From Taklimakanibacter sp050246735 (GTDB lineage Bacteria > Pseudomonadota > Alphaproteobacteria > Rhizobiales > Aestuariivirgaceae): a stretch of DNA of 64,000 bases. This document shows, piece by piece, positions 24,506-33,274 of the stretch. The notes beneath the pieces were generated by a model. The model ran no database searches. It saw only the letters and a list, made by a program, of their open reading frames with translations, and was not told the DNA's origin. The stretch covers positions 1 to 64,000 of the forward strand of contig JBFWVM010000025.1 of assembly GCA_050246735.1 (NCBI GenBank), given 5' to 3'. How positions within the stretch are numbered: position 1 is the first letter of the stretch; every line of letters begins with the position of its first letter. The translations under genes and the position numbers were made by a program.

Positions 24506-25393
24506 ATGGACTGGGACCGCATCCGCATCTTCCTCGCCGTCGCGCGCTCCGGCCAGATCCTGGGCGCGGCGCGGCAGCTCAAGCTGAACCACGCCACGGT
24601 CGGCCGGCAGCTGACGGCGCTGGAAGAGGACCTCGGCGCGCGGCTGGTTGAGCGCCAGACCCACGGCTCGCGGTTGACGCCGGCGGGCGAGGCGCTGCTC
24701 AGGGCGGCCGAGCGGGTCGAGTCCGAGCTGCTCCAGGCGGGAACGCTGCTGTCGGGCGCCTCCGAGCGGCTCACCGGCACGGTGCGCGTCGGTGCGCCCG
24801 ACGGTCTCGGCAATTACTTCCTGTCGCGGGCGCTCGGCGCCCTGGCGGCGGAGCATCCGGGGCTGACCATCCAACTCGTGCCGCTGCCGCGCACCTTCTC
24901 GCTCAGCCGCCGCGAGGCCGACATAGTCATCACCCTCGACCGGCCGAAGCAGGGACGGCTCATCGTCAGGAAGCTCACCGACTACACGCTCAGCGTCTAT
25001 GCGGCCCGGAGCTACCTGTCGCGCTCAGGCCCGATCGCGGGACGCGAGGACCTGTCGGGGCATCTGTTCGTCACCCATGTCGAGGATTTCGTCTACAGCC
25101 GCGCTCTCGACTATGCCGCCGAGCTCGGCCGGCTGATGCGCCGGCACTATGAATGCGGCAGCGTGGTCGCCCAGATGGAGGCGGTGCGCGCCGGCCACGG
25201 CATCGGCATCCTGCACGACTACGCGGCAGGCCAGTTCCCCGAGCTCAGCCGGCTCCTGCCCGAGATCCGCTTCACCCGCACCTACTGGCTGATGTCGCAT
25301 CCCGACACGCATCACACGAGGCGGGTGGCCGAGGTCCACGAATTCGTGGCGAGGAGCGTGGCCGCGGCCAGGGGGAGCTTCGTCATTTCCTGA
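24506..25393 (+). CDS. LysR-family transcriptional regulator
   Basis: 295 residues. The winged helix at the N-terminus (IFLAVARSGQILGAARQLKLNHATVGRQLTALEEDLGARLVER) is unmistakable, followed by the effector domain beginning VRVGAPDGLGNYFL. Divergent from mmsA with dyads between them, so it probably controls that operon and itself. The effector is unknown. This regulator pairing with mmsA is common in alphaproteobacteria. Confidence 0.92.
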   Translation: MDWDRIRIFLAVARSGQILGAARQLKLNHATVGRQLTALEEDLGARLVERQTHGSRLTPAGEALLRAAERVESELLQAGTLLSGASERLTGTVRVGAPDGLGNYFLSRALGALAAEHPGLTIQLVPLPRTFSLSRREADIVITLDRPKQGRLIVRKLTDYTLSVYAARSYLSRSGPIAGREDLSGHLFVTHVEDFVYSRALDYAAELGRLMRRHYECGSVVAQMEAVRAGHGIGILHDYAAGQFPELSRLLPEIRFTRTYWLMSHPDTHHTRRVAEVHEFVARSVAAARGSFVIS

Positions 25394-25459
25394 AGCCGGA
25401 TCGCGGTCTCGTCCGCCGCGCTCGATGCATTCGAGAAGCCGACCGTGCCCACGGCGGGT

Positions 25460-25612
25460 TCAGGCCCGCGCCGCCTTCATGAGCCGGGCCGCAATCAGAT
25501 TGCGCTGAACCGCAGTCAGCTGGCCATGTTCCCGGGCGAATTCGGGACATTCATGATCAAGTTCCCGACGGAGAGCAGCGAGTTGCTCCGAGTTGAAGTG
25601 GCCGGTAGCCAT
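25460..25612 (-). CDS. small conserved-looking protein, 50 aa
   Basis: MATGHFNSEQLAALRRELDH and onward to LIAARLMKAARA; an amphipathic, helix-rich peptide. ATG 25612 has GGGAGG at good spacing. It follows the DUF2171-like gene by 33 bp on the same strand and is probably co-transcribed. No named family recognised. The longer forward-strand frame across this stretch has no ribosome-binding site. Confidence 0.65.
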   Translation of the reverse strand: MATGHFNSEQLAALRRELDHECPEFAREHGQLTAVQRNLIAARLMKAARA

Positions 25613-25645
25613 GCCGAAACCTCCCAGACCGTTTTGTAGGTCATT

Positions 25646-25855
25646 CTATTGAGAGATTTCATAAAGGCGCTTCGAAATGTAGACCTCGCGATCCACGCGC
25701 CTGATCCATTCCTTAGGAATGGCCCGGCTCGATTTGCCCATGTAGATCAGGTTCGCGGTGCAGTCGCTGACATGACCGGCGCAGCGGCCGTCAGCGGTGA
25801 TGATCTGCATTTCCTTGCGAACACGAGCGATTGGATCGTCCTGAAATTTGTCCAT
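25646..25855 (-). CDS. DUF2171-like small protein
   Basis: 69 residues. The core EMQIITADGRCAGHVSD, then NLIYMGKSSRAIPKEWIRRVDREVYISK matches the DUF2171 pattern (M-V-G-D-G-x-x-G-V-D ... IP-x-x-W-V-x-x-V-D-x-x-V-x-L), a PRC-barrel-like fold. ATG is preceded by GGAGG. Role unknown; such genes often sit among stress-response genes, as here (Crp regulator, DUF6894). Confidence 0.7.
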   Translation of the reverse strand: MDKFQDDPIARVRKEMQIITADGRCAGHVSDCTANLIYMGKSSRAIPKEWIRRVDREVYISKRLYEISQ

Positions 25856-25922
25856 CCTTGCCTCCGGCGGGCGTCACGCCCGCGGTCTTGCAATTGACCC
25901 TTGAGGGCAGCATAGGCGTCCA

Positions 25923-25939
25923 TTAAGGCGCCGCCTTAA
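25923..25939. promoter_or_regulatory. 17-bp palindrome upstream of the DUF2171-like gene
   Basis: TTAAGGC, GCC, GCCTTAA: two 7-bp arms around a 3-bp centre. Located 68 bp upstream of the minus-strand start at 25855, in the 203-bp gap between this gene and the Crp regulator. A repressor or activator site is plausible; the rest of the gap shows nothing further. Confidence 0.4.
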
Positions 25940-26058
25940 CATAGGCGAATCGACAGGCAGGCCGGACATTATTTTTCCGCATGGCCGGGCGCTGACGGTC
26001 AGCGGCGTTGGTATATTGTTGCGGCGATTCGGCTCGCCGTCGACGATCAAGTCCCCCG

Positions 26059-26775
26059 CTACGCAGGTGCCTGACCCGTGAGGTAGGCCGGGTCAAAGCC
26101 CGCCACCTTTTTGAGGGCCTCGACATCTGGAATGATGATGCGGGCACCCTCCGAAACGATCAGGCGATTTTGGCGCAGGGCCTGAAGCGTCCGGTTGACA
26201 TGCACGGTGCTCAAGCCAAAGGCATCGCCCAAGCGCTCCTGAGTTATCGGCAGATCATAGCTGTTGCTGTCTGCCCAGCCGACCGCCTGGAGCCGCAAGA
26301 GCATCTCGCACAGCAAATGGGCGATCTGCTCATAGGCCGATCGGCACCCCATGCTGGTCATCCACTCACGCTGTACCGCGGCGTCGACCGCGGTGTCCCA
26401 CCATAGCGCCCGCGTAAGCCGTGGAAAGCGCTCGGTAATGTCGGCGATCGCTGAATGAGGCACCTTGGCGATTTCGCATTGGCTGAGCGCTTCGATCGAA
26501 TGATCGATTTCCTTCAGCAGAAAACCCTGCAAGTCGCAGAAATCGCCAGGGACCTGAAGTGAAAGGATTTGCCGCCGACCCCCTGACAGCGTCTTGATCC
26601 TGCCGGCAAACCCTGAAGTTACGAGACAGCTTTCGGGCGGACTCATCCCCTGAGCTGCGATCTCCTGGCCCGGTCCATATTTATGGAGATGCATGACGAT
26701 ACGCTTGAGAAATGCCTTTTCGGCTTCGGAGACCTGTCCATAACGCTGGATCTTGGCCAGAAACGCGGTGATCAA
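26059..26775 (-). CDS. Crp/Fnr-family transcriptional regulator
   Basis: 238 residues. N-terminal cyclic-nucleotide-binding-type barrel (KYGPGQEIAAQGMSPPESCLVTSGFAGRIKTLSGGRRQILSLQVPGDF) and C-terminal winged helix with recognition helix QERLGDAFGLSTVHVNRTLQALRQ. No FNR-type cysteine set is present, so it does not bind an oxygen-sensing iron-sulfur cluster. This resembles the many Crp-like regulators of rhizobia that control stress or micro-oxic genes. Neighbours are small stress-type genes. Confidence 0.88.
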   Translation of the reverse strand: MITAFLAKIQRYGQVSEAEKAFLKRIVMHLHKYGPGQEIAAQGMSPPESCLVTSGFAGRIKTLSGGRRQILSLQVPGDFCDLQGFLLKEIDHSIEALSQCEIAKVPHSAIADITERFPRLTRALWWDTAVDAAVQREWMTSMGCRSAYEQIAHLLCEMLLRLQAVGWADSNSYDLPITQERLGDAFGLSTVHVNRTLQALRQNRLIVSEGARIIIPDVEALKKVAGFDPAYLTGQAPA

Positions 26776-26815
26776 AGGGCAGCCTCCTCACCCGGACCGG
26801 GAGCCTCAACGCCGC

Positions 26816-27061
26816 TTAAACGGGCGGTTCATGCTCAATATCGAAGACAAGAACGATCCTGAGTATGCGCTTTGATAGCGCATCTCTCACCTCGACCGCA
26901 AACTCGCGCTTCTTCATGCTGCTGGAAAGCACATCGCGGGCAAGATCCGCCAGACTGCGTGCCGCCTCTCTCTTGGCATCTTCGATACCTGGCAGTTCGA
27001 GCCCCACCTCATCAGATATGACATGGCCGTCTTCACAGGTGTCGAAAAAGTAATGAGGCAT
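26816..27061 (-). CDS. DUF6894 family protein
   Basis: 81 residues. MPHYFFDTCEDGHVISDEVGLELPGIEDAKREAARSLADLARD matches the DUF6894 pattern (M-P-x-Y-F-F-D ... D-x-x-G-x-E-L). Function unknown; these small proteins are abundant in Hyphomicrobiales, often in multiple copies. Starts at ATG 27061, 40 bp upstream of the Crp regulator on the same strand. Confidence 0.8.
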   Translation of the reverse strand: MPHYFFDTCEDGHVISDEVGLELPGIEDAKREAARSLADLARDVLSSSMKKREFAVEVRDALSKRILRIVLVFDIEHEPPV

Positions 27062-27127
27062 CCTCCGAAACCGGCGGACTCCGGGGAAGTTCCTATAAGT
27101 GCCGCCATTGCCCGTCCTATCGGACTA

Positions 27128-28072
27128 TCAATCCGCTGTCTCCTTCCGCAAATGGGCGATGAGCGCCATCAGCCGGCGGTCGCGCCAGGCCGAGCGGCGG
27201 GGCAGATCCGCCTGCGGCAGGGCTCGGCGGCGCTCTGCTTTCACCCGTTCGATCAACTCGGCCGGCCAGGGCCGCGGATCGGCGCGCGAGCGCGCGATGC
27301 GGTGATAGAGCGGTCCCAGCCGCCGGGCATAGTCGTCGACGCCGCCCGGCGCATTGAGGTCGATGGTCTCGAAAGGGCCCATGAAGGACCAGCGGTAGCC
27401 GAGACCATGCGAGACCGTGCGGTCGATGTCGGCGGTGCTCGCCAGGCCTTCGTCGAAGATGGCCCAGGCCTCGTTGAGGAGAGCGCCCTGCAGGCGGTTG
27501 AGAATGAAGCCCTCGATCTCGCGGCTGACGACGATGGGCGCCTGGCCGAGCCGCTCCATCTCGCTTCTGAGCCAGGGCAGGATCTCGGGCTCGGTCCAGG
27601 GCGCCGGCACCAGTTCGACAAGCGGGACGAGATGCGGCGGGTTGACCGGATGGGCGATGAGGAAACGTCCGCGACGGCGCGCCTTCTCCGTGAAGGCCGA
27701 CGCCGGTATGCCGGAGCTCGAGCTGCCGCACACCGCATCCGCCCGCAGATGCTCGCCGATGGCGAGGCAGACCGCGGTCTTGACGTCGACTCGCTCGAAG
27801 ACGGATTCCTGCACATAGTCGGCCTCGCGCACCGCATCGGCGAGGCTCTCCGCCAGGGTGACGCGGCCCGCGATCGCCTCGACGTCCTCCCCGATGAGGC
27901 CATAGCCGCGCATGTCCGTGAGCGAGGCGCGGATGCGCCCCGGGGCGGAGCGGCGGACGTCCTCGTCGGCATCGAAGAGGCGGACCTGAAGGCCCGCCTT
28001 CGCGAAGACGATCGCCCAGCCCGATCCCACCAGCCCGCCGCCGACCACGGCGACGCTCCTTATCCTCTCCAT
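27128..28072 (-). CDS. 3-hydroxyacyl-CoA dehydrogenase family (L-gulonate 3-dehydrogenase-like)
   Basis: 314 residues. NAD-binding VAVVGGGLVGSGWAIVFAKAGLQVRLFDAD at the N-terminus, ADYVQESVFE, GRFLIAHPVNPPHLVPLVELVPAPWT with the catalytic His, and FILNRLQGALLNEAWAIFDEG. The short length and HPVNPP motif fit the lambda-crystallin/gulonate dehydrogenase or carnitine-dehydrogenase-like branch. Its ATG overlaps the stop of the MBL gene by one base (TGATG), so it is translated with it. It ends the second catabolic operon. Confidence 0.87.
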   Translation of the reverse strand: MERIRSVAVVGGGLVGSGWAIVFAKAGLQVRLFDADEDVRRSAPGRIRASLTDMRGYGLIGEDVEAIAGRVTLAESLADAVREADYVQESVFERVDVKTAVCLAIGEHLRADAVCGSSSSGIPASAFTEKARRRGRFLIAHPVNPPHLVPLVELVPAPWTEPEILPWLRSEMERLGQAPIVVSREIEGFILNRLQGALLNEAWAIFDEGLASTADIDRTVSHGLGYRWSFMGPFETIDLNAPGGVDDYARRLGPLYHRIARSRADPRPWPAELIERVKAERRRALPQADLPRRSAWRDRRLMALIAHLRKETAD

Positions 28073-28959
28073 CAGCGGACCCGCGATTTCTCGCCGTCGG
28101 CGAGGCAGATCTCGGTGATCCGCAGGCCGTCGCCGGTGATGCGGGACGGAAACGAGTCCTTCAGTCGTTCCTCGTGAATGGGGATCACGCGGTGCGCGTC
28201 ATAGCCCGTCTGCTTCATCATGGCCTCCGTCGCCATCACGAGATTCTCCTGGCTGCCGACCGCGAGGCCGACCGGCACATACATGGAGTCCACGTCGACG
28301 GCGTCGCCGGGGCCTTTCAGGTTGTCGAACACATAGACGAGGTCCCCGGCCAGGACCCAGGTGTCGGACGATTCATGCTTGCCGTCATTGCGCACGGCCA
28401 CCCACATCGATCCGAAAGTGTGGCTGTCATAGGCGACGTGAAGATCGATGCCGGGCAGCACGTCGCTGCGCGGCCCGTCGATGCAGACCAGGCGCTTCTG
28501 GCGCGCCAGATCGACGCCGCGCACGATGTCGCCCGGATCGACGGCCACCATCATCCAGCGCAGGCGGTCGGGCAGAGACATGGCCCAGGTCCATTTGGCG
28601 ATCTCGCGCTCCTGGATGAAGAACCTGGCCTTCGGGAAATCCTCGACATTGCCGAAATGATCGAAATGGGCATGGGTGATGAACACCGTGTCGACGTCCT
28701 CGGGCTTCAGGCCCACTCCGGCGAGGACCGTCTTCGGCGAGCGCCAGTTCTCCACTCCGAACTTGTCGCCCAGATGCTTGCCGTAGTCCTTGTCGTTGTA
28801 GCCGACGTCGACCATGGCGACATGGCCGTTGCCCTTGATGAGGGCGTAGCAATAGGGAAGCTTCACATAGCCCTGATTGTGCGCGCCATAGAGCACGCCG
28901 CTCTTGTGGTACTTGCTGACGAAGGAATATTCGAGAACCCAGATCGAGTATTGTCCCAT
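28072..28959 (-). CDS. metallo-beta-lactamase-fold hydrolase (AHL-lactonase-like)
   Basis: 295 residues. The metal motif THAHFDHFG (HxHxDH, ~107), the later GNVEDFPKARFFIQE, VAYDSHTFGSMW and VLAGDLVYVFDNL match the AttM/N-acyl-homoserine-lactonase branch. Such enzymes open lactones or hydrolyse esters. In this operon a sugar-lactone or acyl substrate made by the catabolic pathway seems likelier than quorum signals, but neither is shown. ATG 28959 gives the family N-terminus. Confidence 0.85.
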   Translation of the reverse strand: MGQYSIWVLEYSFVSKYHKSGVLYGAHNQGYVKLPYCYALIKGNGHVAMVDVGYNDKDYGKHLGDKFGVENWRSPKTVLAGVGLKPEDVDTVFITHAHFDHFGNVEDFPKARFFIQEREIAKWTWAMSLPDRLRWMMVAVDPGDIVRGVDLARQKRLVCIDGPRSDVLPGIDLHVAYDSHTFGSMWVAVRNDGKHESSDTWVLAGDLVYVFDNLKGPGDAVDVDSMYVPVGLAVGSQENLVMATEAMMKQTGYDAHRVIPIHEERLKDSFPSRITGDGLRITEICLADGEKSRVR

Positions 28960-28990
28960 TGTCTTCTCCCAGTTTGGCGTGACCTGTCGT

Positions 28991-29545
28991 TCAGTGGCGC
29001 CCGGCTCCGCAGTTGCAGCAGGCATGGCGGAAATCGACCATCATCAGCCCAAAGCGGCTGTCCGATGCCGACTGCAGGTGGCGATAGGCGGCGGAGAGGG
29101 CGGCGAGAGCCGCGGCGAGGTTCACGGGCGCCGATCTCGCGGCGAGGTCTGAGAGCGCCTTCAGGCCGATGCCCGTCAGCCGCGACGTCTCCCGCAGCCG
29201 GTCGAGGTGCGCCGCAAGCCGGGCCGGTGCGGCGGCGGCGGCGAGGCGCTCCTCGGTCTCGCGCCAGGCTTCCCCGGCAATCGCCAGCGACGGCAGGTCG
29301 GCGACCTCGCGCCTGCCGCTCGCTTCCGCGATGACCAGGAGGCCGGCCGTCAGCCCGATCACGCGCTTGAGCGCGTCATAGATGCGTCTCGCCTCGAGAG
29401 CGTAGGCGACCACGGCGTCGTCGGCGGCCAGCATACCGGCGGCGACGTCGCCCGGGGACGCTTCGTCCCTGAGACTTGCGCAATCCGGACGGTGGATGGC
29501 CGAGACCTGATCGAGAAGCGACCATGATTCATGCTGCGTTGCCAT
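28991..29545 (-). CDS. hypothetical protein, 184 aa, helix-rich with Cys/His tail
   Basis: No family recognised. The body is Ala/Leu/Arg-rich and predicted alpha-helical. The end reads FRHACCNCGAGRH, three Cys and a His that could bind metal. It overlaps the LacI gene by 17 bp and is followed 31 bp later by the MBL gene, so it belongs to the catabolic operon. A pathway-specific small enzyme or regulator-associated protein is possible. Confidence 0.65.
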   Translation of the reverse strand: MATQHESWSLLDQVSAIHRPDCASLRDEASPGDVAAGMLAADDAVVAYALEARRIYDALKRVIGLTAGLLVIAEASGRREVADLPSLAIAGEAWRETEERLAAAAAPARLAAHLDRLRETSRLTGIGLKALSDLAARSAPVNLAAALAALSAAYRHLQSASDSRFGLMMVDFRHACCNCGAGRH

Positions 29546-30569
29546 CGGCGGCCCTCGTCGTGCTGCGTTCGATCAACCGGCCCGGAATGCGCTTCGCCGC
29601 CGGCTCCTGGTCGCCGTCGCGGGACAGCGAGAGGGCAAGGTCGACCGTGCTCCGGATCATCAGATCGACCGGCTGGCGCATCGTGGTGAGCGCGTGCGAG
29701 GGCCATGAGGCCATCGCGATGTCGTCGAAGCCGACGACGGAGAGATCTTTCGGGATCCGGAGGCCCAGCTCGCGCCGCGCCGCATCCATGGCGCCGATGG
29801 CCAGGATGTCGTTGGCGCAGAAGAGAGCATCGGGGCGCGGGGCCTGCCGCAGCAAGGCGAGCGCGCTCGCATAGCCGTCCTCATAGGTGAAGGCGCGGCC
29901 CTCCGTGCTGACCGGCAGGGGCAGTCCGCGCTCGCGGCAGCGCTCGCTGAAGCCCTCCCAGCGCTCGACATTGGTCGAAGCGTCGGGCCGGCCGGCGATG
30001 AAGGCGAGCCGGCCGTGGCCGAGCCCGATGAGGTGGTCGGCGACGACGCGCCCGCCGAGCGTGTTGTCGCAGGTCACTGAGAAGGAATGCGTGTCGGATG
30101 CGTGGCGATTGAAGAAGACGACCGGCGTTCCCGCCTGCCGGCAGGCGGCGGACGCTTCCGACGACAGCGTCGCCGCCAGGATGATCACCACATCCGGATG
30201 ATAGGAGAGGAGGACTTTCACCGCGTCGTCCTCGGGGCGCGCCGGGTTGGTGACGACCAGCATGACGTTGAAATCGATGGCCTGGATGCTCTCGGTAAGG
30301 CTCGTCAGCACCTCCGGATAGAACGGGTTGGTGATGTCCGAGACGACCACGCCGATGATGCGGCTGCTCTTGGTGATGAGCCCGCGCGCCAGCGGATTGG
30401 GATGGTAGCCGATCTGGGCGGCGTGCTTGAGGACCCGCTCCCGGGTCTCAGGCGCGATGACCGCATCGTTGTAGAAGGCCCGCGACACGGTCGAGACCGA
30501 CATGCCGAGCTCGCGCGCGAGGTCCTTCACCGTCACGCGTGGCTTCCTGATCCTGCCGATGTCAGCCAT
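29529..30569 (-). CDS. LacI-family transcriptional regulator
   Basis: 346 residues. Helix-turn-helix VTVKDLARELGMSVSTVSRAFYNDAVIAPETRERV and hinge/core beginning RIIGVVVSDITNPFYPEVL are classical LacI/GalR. It lies between the HisD-like gene and the unknown 184-aa gene in the catabolic operon. Palindromes of the GAGAACGTTCTC type upstream of the transporter operon, the binding-protein gene and the SDR gene are LacI/GalR-like and are its most likely targets. Confidence 0.92.
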   Translation of the reverse strand: MADIGRIRKPRVTVKDLARELGMSVSTVSRAFYNDAVIAPETRERVLKHAAQIGYHPNPLARGLITKSSRIIGVVVSDITNPFYPEVLTSLTESIQAIDFNVMLVVTNPARPEDDAVKVLLSYHPDVVIILAATLSSEASAACRQAGTPVVFFNRHASDTHSFSVTCDNTLGGRVVADHLIGLGHGRLAFIAGRPDASTNVERWEGFSERCRERGLPLPVSTEGRAFTYEDGYASALALLRQAPRPDALFCANDILAIGAMDAARRELGLRIPKDLSVVGFDDIAMASWPSHALTTMRQPVDLMIRSTVDLALSLSRDGDQEPAAKRIPGRLIERSTTRAADGNAA

Positions 30570-30615
30570 TGCCGCAGCCCTGCTTCATGCCGCCCCTCAC
30601 CAGGCGCCATTCCCC

Positions 30616-31905
30616 TCACGCGGCATTGCGTCCGCCATAGCGCCGGACGCGTATATTGGCCTGTTCCGCATGGGCGACAAAGCCTTCCAGCATGCACAGG
30701 CGCGAACAATATTCGCCGACCATCGCGCTGGCTTCGTCGGTCAGCACCTTCTGGTAGGTGCAGGTCTTGAGGAACTTGCCCACCCACAGGCCGCCGGTAT
30801 AGCGGGCCGCCTTCTTGGTCGGCAGCGTATGGTTGGTGCCGATCACCTTGTCGCCGAAGGCCACATTGGTGCGGGGGCCGAGGAAGAGGGCGCCGTAGTT
30901 GGTCATGTTCTGGAGGAAATAATCGGGGTCACGGGTCATCACCTGGACATGCTCGGAGGCGATGCGGTCGGCCTCGCGGACCATCTCGGCGTCGTCATCG
31001 CACACGATGACCTCGCCGAAGTCGGCCCAGGCCTTGCCGGCGAGGTCGGCGGTGGGCAGCGACTTGAGCTGCCGCTCCACCTCGGCCATGGTGGCGCGGG
31101 CGAGCTTCTCCGACGTCGTCAGGAGGACCGCCGGCGAGGTCGGGCCATGCTCGGCCTGGCCGAGCAGGTCGGTGGCGCAGAGCTCGCCGTCGACGCTGTC
31201 GTCGGCGATGACCAGCGTTTCCGTGGGGCCGGCGAAGAGGTCGATGCCGACGCGCCCGAAGAGCTGGCGCTTGGCTTCGGCCACGAAGGCGTTGCCGGGA
31301 CCGACCAGCATGTCGACCGGCGCTATCGTTTCGGTGCCCAGTGCCATGGCGGCCACCGCCTGCACGCCGCCCAGGACGTAGATCTCGTCGGCGCCGCCCA
31401 GATGCATGGCCGCGACGATGGCGGGATGGGGGCCGCCCTTGAAGGGGGGGGCGCAGGCGGCGATGCGCTTCACGCCCGCGACGCGCGCCGTCACCACGCT
31501 CATATGGGCGGAGGCGACCATGGGATATTTGCCGCCGGGCACATAGCAGCCGATGGCGTTCACCGGGATGTTCCTGTGGCCGAGCACCACGCCCGGCAGC
31601 GTCTCGACCTCGACGTCCCTGATGGCGTCGCGCTGATGCTGCGCGAAATTGCGCACTTGCGTCTGCGCGAAGCGGATATCGTCGAGGTCGCGCTTCGAAA
31701 CCTGCGACATGGCGGCTTCGACCTCGCGCTCCGACAGCCGGAAGCGTGGCGGCGACCATTTGTCGAAACGCTCGGAAAGCGCGCGGACCGCCGCGTCGCC
31801 GCGCTCTTCCACATCGGCAAGAATGGCCTCGACGGTTGCGCGCGTGCGCTCGTCCGCGGCCTTGACGGCGCTCGCATCCTGTCCACGTTTCAAATACTTC
31901 GCCAT
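30616..31905 (-). CDS. histidinol dehydrogenase family protein (catabolic, HpsN-like)
   Basis: 429 residues. Family blocks are complete: GCYVPGGKYPMVASAHM, VDMLVGPGNAFVAEAKRQLFG, the Zn ligands Gln and His in LGQAEHGPTS, the catalytic Glu-His in ASEHVQVM, Asp in FGDKVIGTNHTLPT and the last His in GFVAHAEQA. The chemistry is two-step NAD oxidation of an alcohol to an acid. Context (sugar ABC importer, LacI, MBL hydrolase) argues against histidine synthesis and for a catabolic paralogue such as HpsN (sulfopropanediol dehydrogenase) or a polyol enzyme. Substrate unknown. Confidence 0.85.
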   Translation of the reverse strand: MAKYLKRGQDASAVKAADERTRATVEAILADVEERGDAAVRALSERFDKWSPPRFRLSEREVEAAMSQVSKRDLDDIRFAQTQVRNFAQHQRDAIRDVEVETLPGVVLGHRNIPVNAIGCYVPGGKYPMVASAHMSVVTARVAGVKRIAACAPPFKGGPHPAIVAAMHLGGADEIYVLGGVQAVAAMALGTETIAPVDMLVGPGNAFVAEAKRQLFGRVGIDLFAGPTETLVIADDSVDGELCATDLLGQAEHGPTSPAVLLTTSEKLARATMAEVERQLKSLPTADLAGKAWADFGEVIVCDDDAEMVREADRIASEHVQVMTRDPDYFLQNMTNYGALFLGPRTNVAFGDKVIGTNHTLPTKKAARYTGGLWVGKFLKTCTYQKVLTDEASAMVGEYCSRLCMLEGFVAHAEQANIRVRRYGGRNAA

Positions 31906-31969
31906 GATCGATCCTCATAAAGTCCGGAAGCCGGGCGGCGACGCGCCGCCCGGCATTTCTTGTGGAAGC

Positions 31970-33193
31970 CTACGGGTTGACCTTGGGCTCGACTTTCGTG
32001 AGCTTGTAGAGATCGGGCGGGGCTTCGCATTTCTGGCAGTTGATGCCGGGCTCGTTGGCCGCCTGCGGAACGTCGGCCGGCAGGGGCTGGATGGTGGCGC
32101 CGGGCGTGGCCTTGCCTTCGAGCGCCGACTGCAGCGTCAGCTCGGGCAGGAGCGTCGGGCTGAACACCTCGGTCACGAAGGACGTCGGGACGACGCCTTC
32201 GGGGAAGGTGTTGCAGCCGTCCTCGAAGGTCTGGCCCTTGCACAGCTTGATGGCGTCGGCGGGAACCCAGGGCAGCGGATATTCGATGTTGCCCGGCTCG
32301 AGCTTACGCTTGCCGGTAAGCACTTCCATCATCAGCTTGAAGGCGTAGCCCGAGGTCGCCGGGGGCGAGCCCGCGGAGACGCCGGTGAGCCCGCGCTTCT
32401 GGAAGTCGGGATTGGCGAGCGCCAGGCGGAAGCCGTTGGAGTTCTCGCCGGTCATCGGGACGAGCTTGTTGCCCTTGTCCATGAGCGCCAGGATCGCGCC
32501 ATATTCGCCGGCCTGCGCCCAGATGCCGTCGACATCGGGATGGGCCGCGAGCGCCTTCGCCGTCTCCTGCTGGGTCGTGCGGTCGTCCCAGTAGGAGTAG
32601 TATTCCGCCACCACCTCGATGCCGGGATACTTGTTGAAGATCGACATGGCGCCGTCGGTGTGGCGCTTGTCGACGGAGTTGCCCGGAACGCCGCGGCTCA
32701 GGAAGATCTTGCCCTTGCCGTTCAGCGCGTTCACCAGAGCCTGCGCAGTGTTCTCGCCGAAGCCGGCGGTTATGTAGCTGACGTTGTAGGCGCAGGGCTC
32801 GGTCACCGTCGCGTCGTACATGAAGAACTTCACGCCCTTCTCGCAGCCGCGCTTGACGATGCGGTTGAGGGCGGTGGAGGAGATCGGGAAGCTGATGATG
32901 CCGTCGGCGCCGGCGTCGATCATGCTCTCATAGGCGGCGATCTGGGCCTGCGGATCGGTGCCGGAGATGACTTCCTTCAGCTCCACCGTCTCGTTGTAGG
33001 GCGGCGTCTGCGCCAGCGCCTTGACGATGTTGGCGGCCTCGGACTGCCAGCTGTTGCCGCTGTAGCTCAGGCTCAGATAGATCTTGTATTTCTTGTCCTG
33101 CGCCGTTGCCGGACTGCCGAGAACGGCCGTGCCGAGGAGTGCCGCGCAGAGCGCTGCGCCGCATGTCCTTAGGGCTGTCTTCCAAGACGTCAT
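31970..33193 (-). CDS. periplasmic substrate-binding protein of the second CUT2 transporter
   Basis: 407 residues with a signal peptide (cleavage after SPATAQ, ~32). Periplasmic-binding-protein type 1 fold: YKIYLSLSYSGNSWQSEAANIVKAL, AAYESMIDAGADGIISFPISSTAL, GIWAQAGEYGAILALMDKG. It is longer than RbsB and has a C-terminal extension with two Cys (INCQKCEAPP). The gene lies downstream of the two permeases and has an operator (33226-33239) just upstream, so it can be transcribed separately at high level. Confidence 0.88.
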   Translation of the reverse strand: MTSWKTALRTCGAALCAALLGTAVLGSPATAQDKKYKIYLSLSYSGNSWQSEAANIVKALAQTPPYNETVELKEVISGTDPQAQIAAYESMIDAGADGIISFPISSTALNRIVKRGCEKGVKFFMYDATVTEPCAYNVSYITAGFGENTAQALVNALNGKGKIFLSRGVPGNSVDKRHTDGAMSIFNKYPGIEVVAEYYSYWDDRTTQQETAKALAAHPDVDGIWAQAGEYGAILALMDKGNKLVPMTGENSNGFRLALANPDFQKRGLTGVSAGSPPATSGYAFKLMMEVLTGKRKLEPGNIEYPLPWVPADAIKLCKGQTFEDGCNTFPEGVVPTSFVTEVFSPTLLPELTLQSALEGKATPGATIQPLPADVPQAANEPGINCQKCEAPPDLYKLTKVEPKVNP

Positions 33194-33225
33194 GAACTTC
33201 CTCCCGTTTCGGAGCCGCCTGTTGA

Positions 33226-33239
33226 TGAGAACGTTCCCA
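33226..33239. promoter_or_regulatory. LacI-type operator upstream of the binding-protein gene
   Basis: TGAGAACGTTCCCA, an imperfect palindrome centred on ACGT, located 33 bp before the start codon. It matches the two sites at 36869-36895 in 11-12 positions, so the same regulator (29529-30569) probably binds it. Confidence 0.6.
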
Positions 33240-33274
33240 CTCGCGAACGTCCGGCCGGCCAGCGCGGGCGGCTG

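Noticed and set aside
25445..25639. Plus-strand 64-codon frame downstream of the LysR gene
   Set aside because: No ribosome-binding site; the opposite strand holds a 50-codon gene with a strong one.
28072..28959. Quorum-quenching AHL lactonase
   Set aside because: Similarity to AttM-type enzymes is real, but operon context favours a catabolic lactone or ester; no quorum genes are nearby.
30616..31905. Biosynthetic hisD
   Set aside because: Family motifs are present but the neighbours are a sugar importer, LacI and MBL hydrolase, not his genes; treated as a catabolic paralogue.
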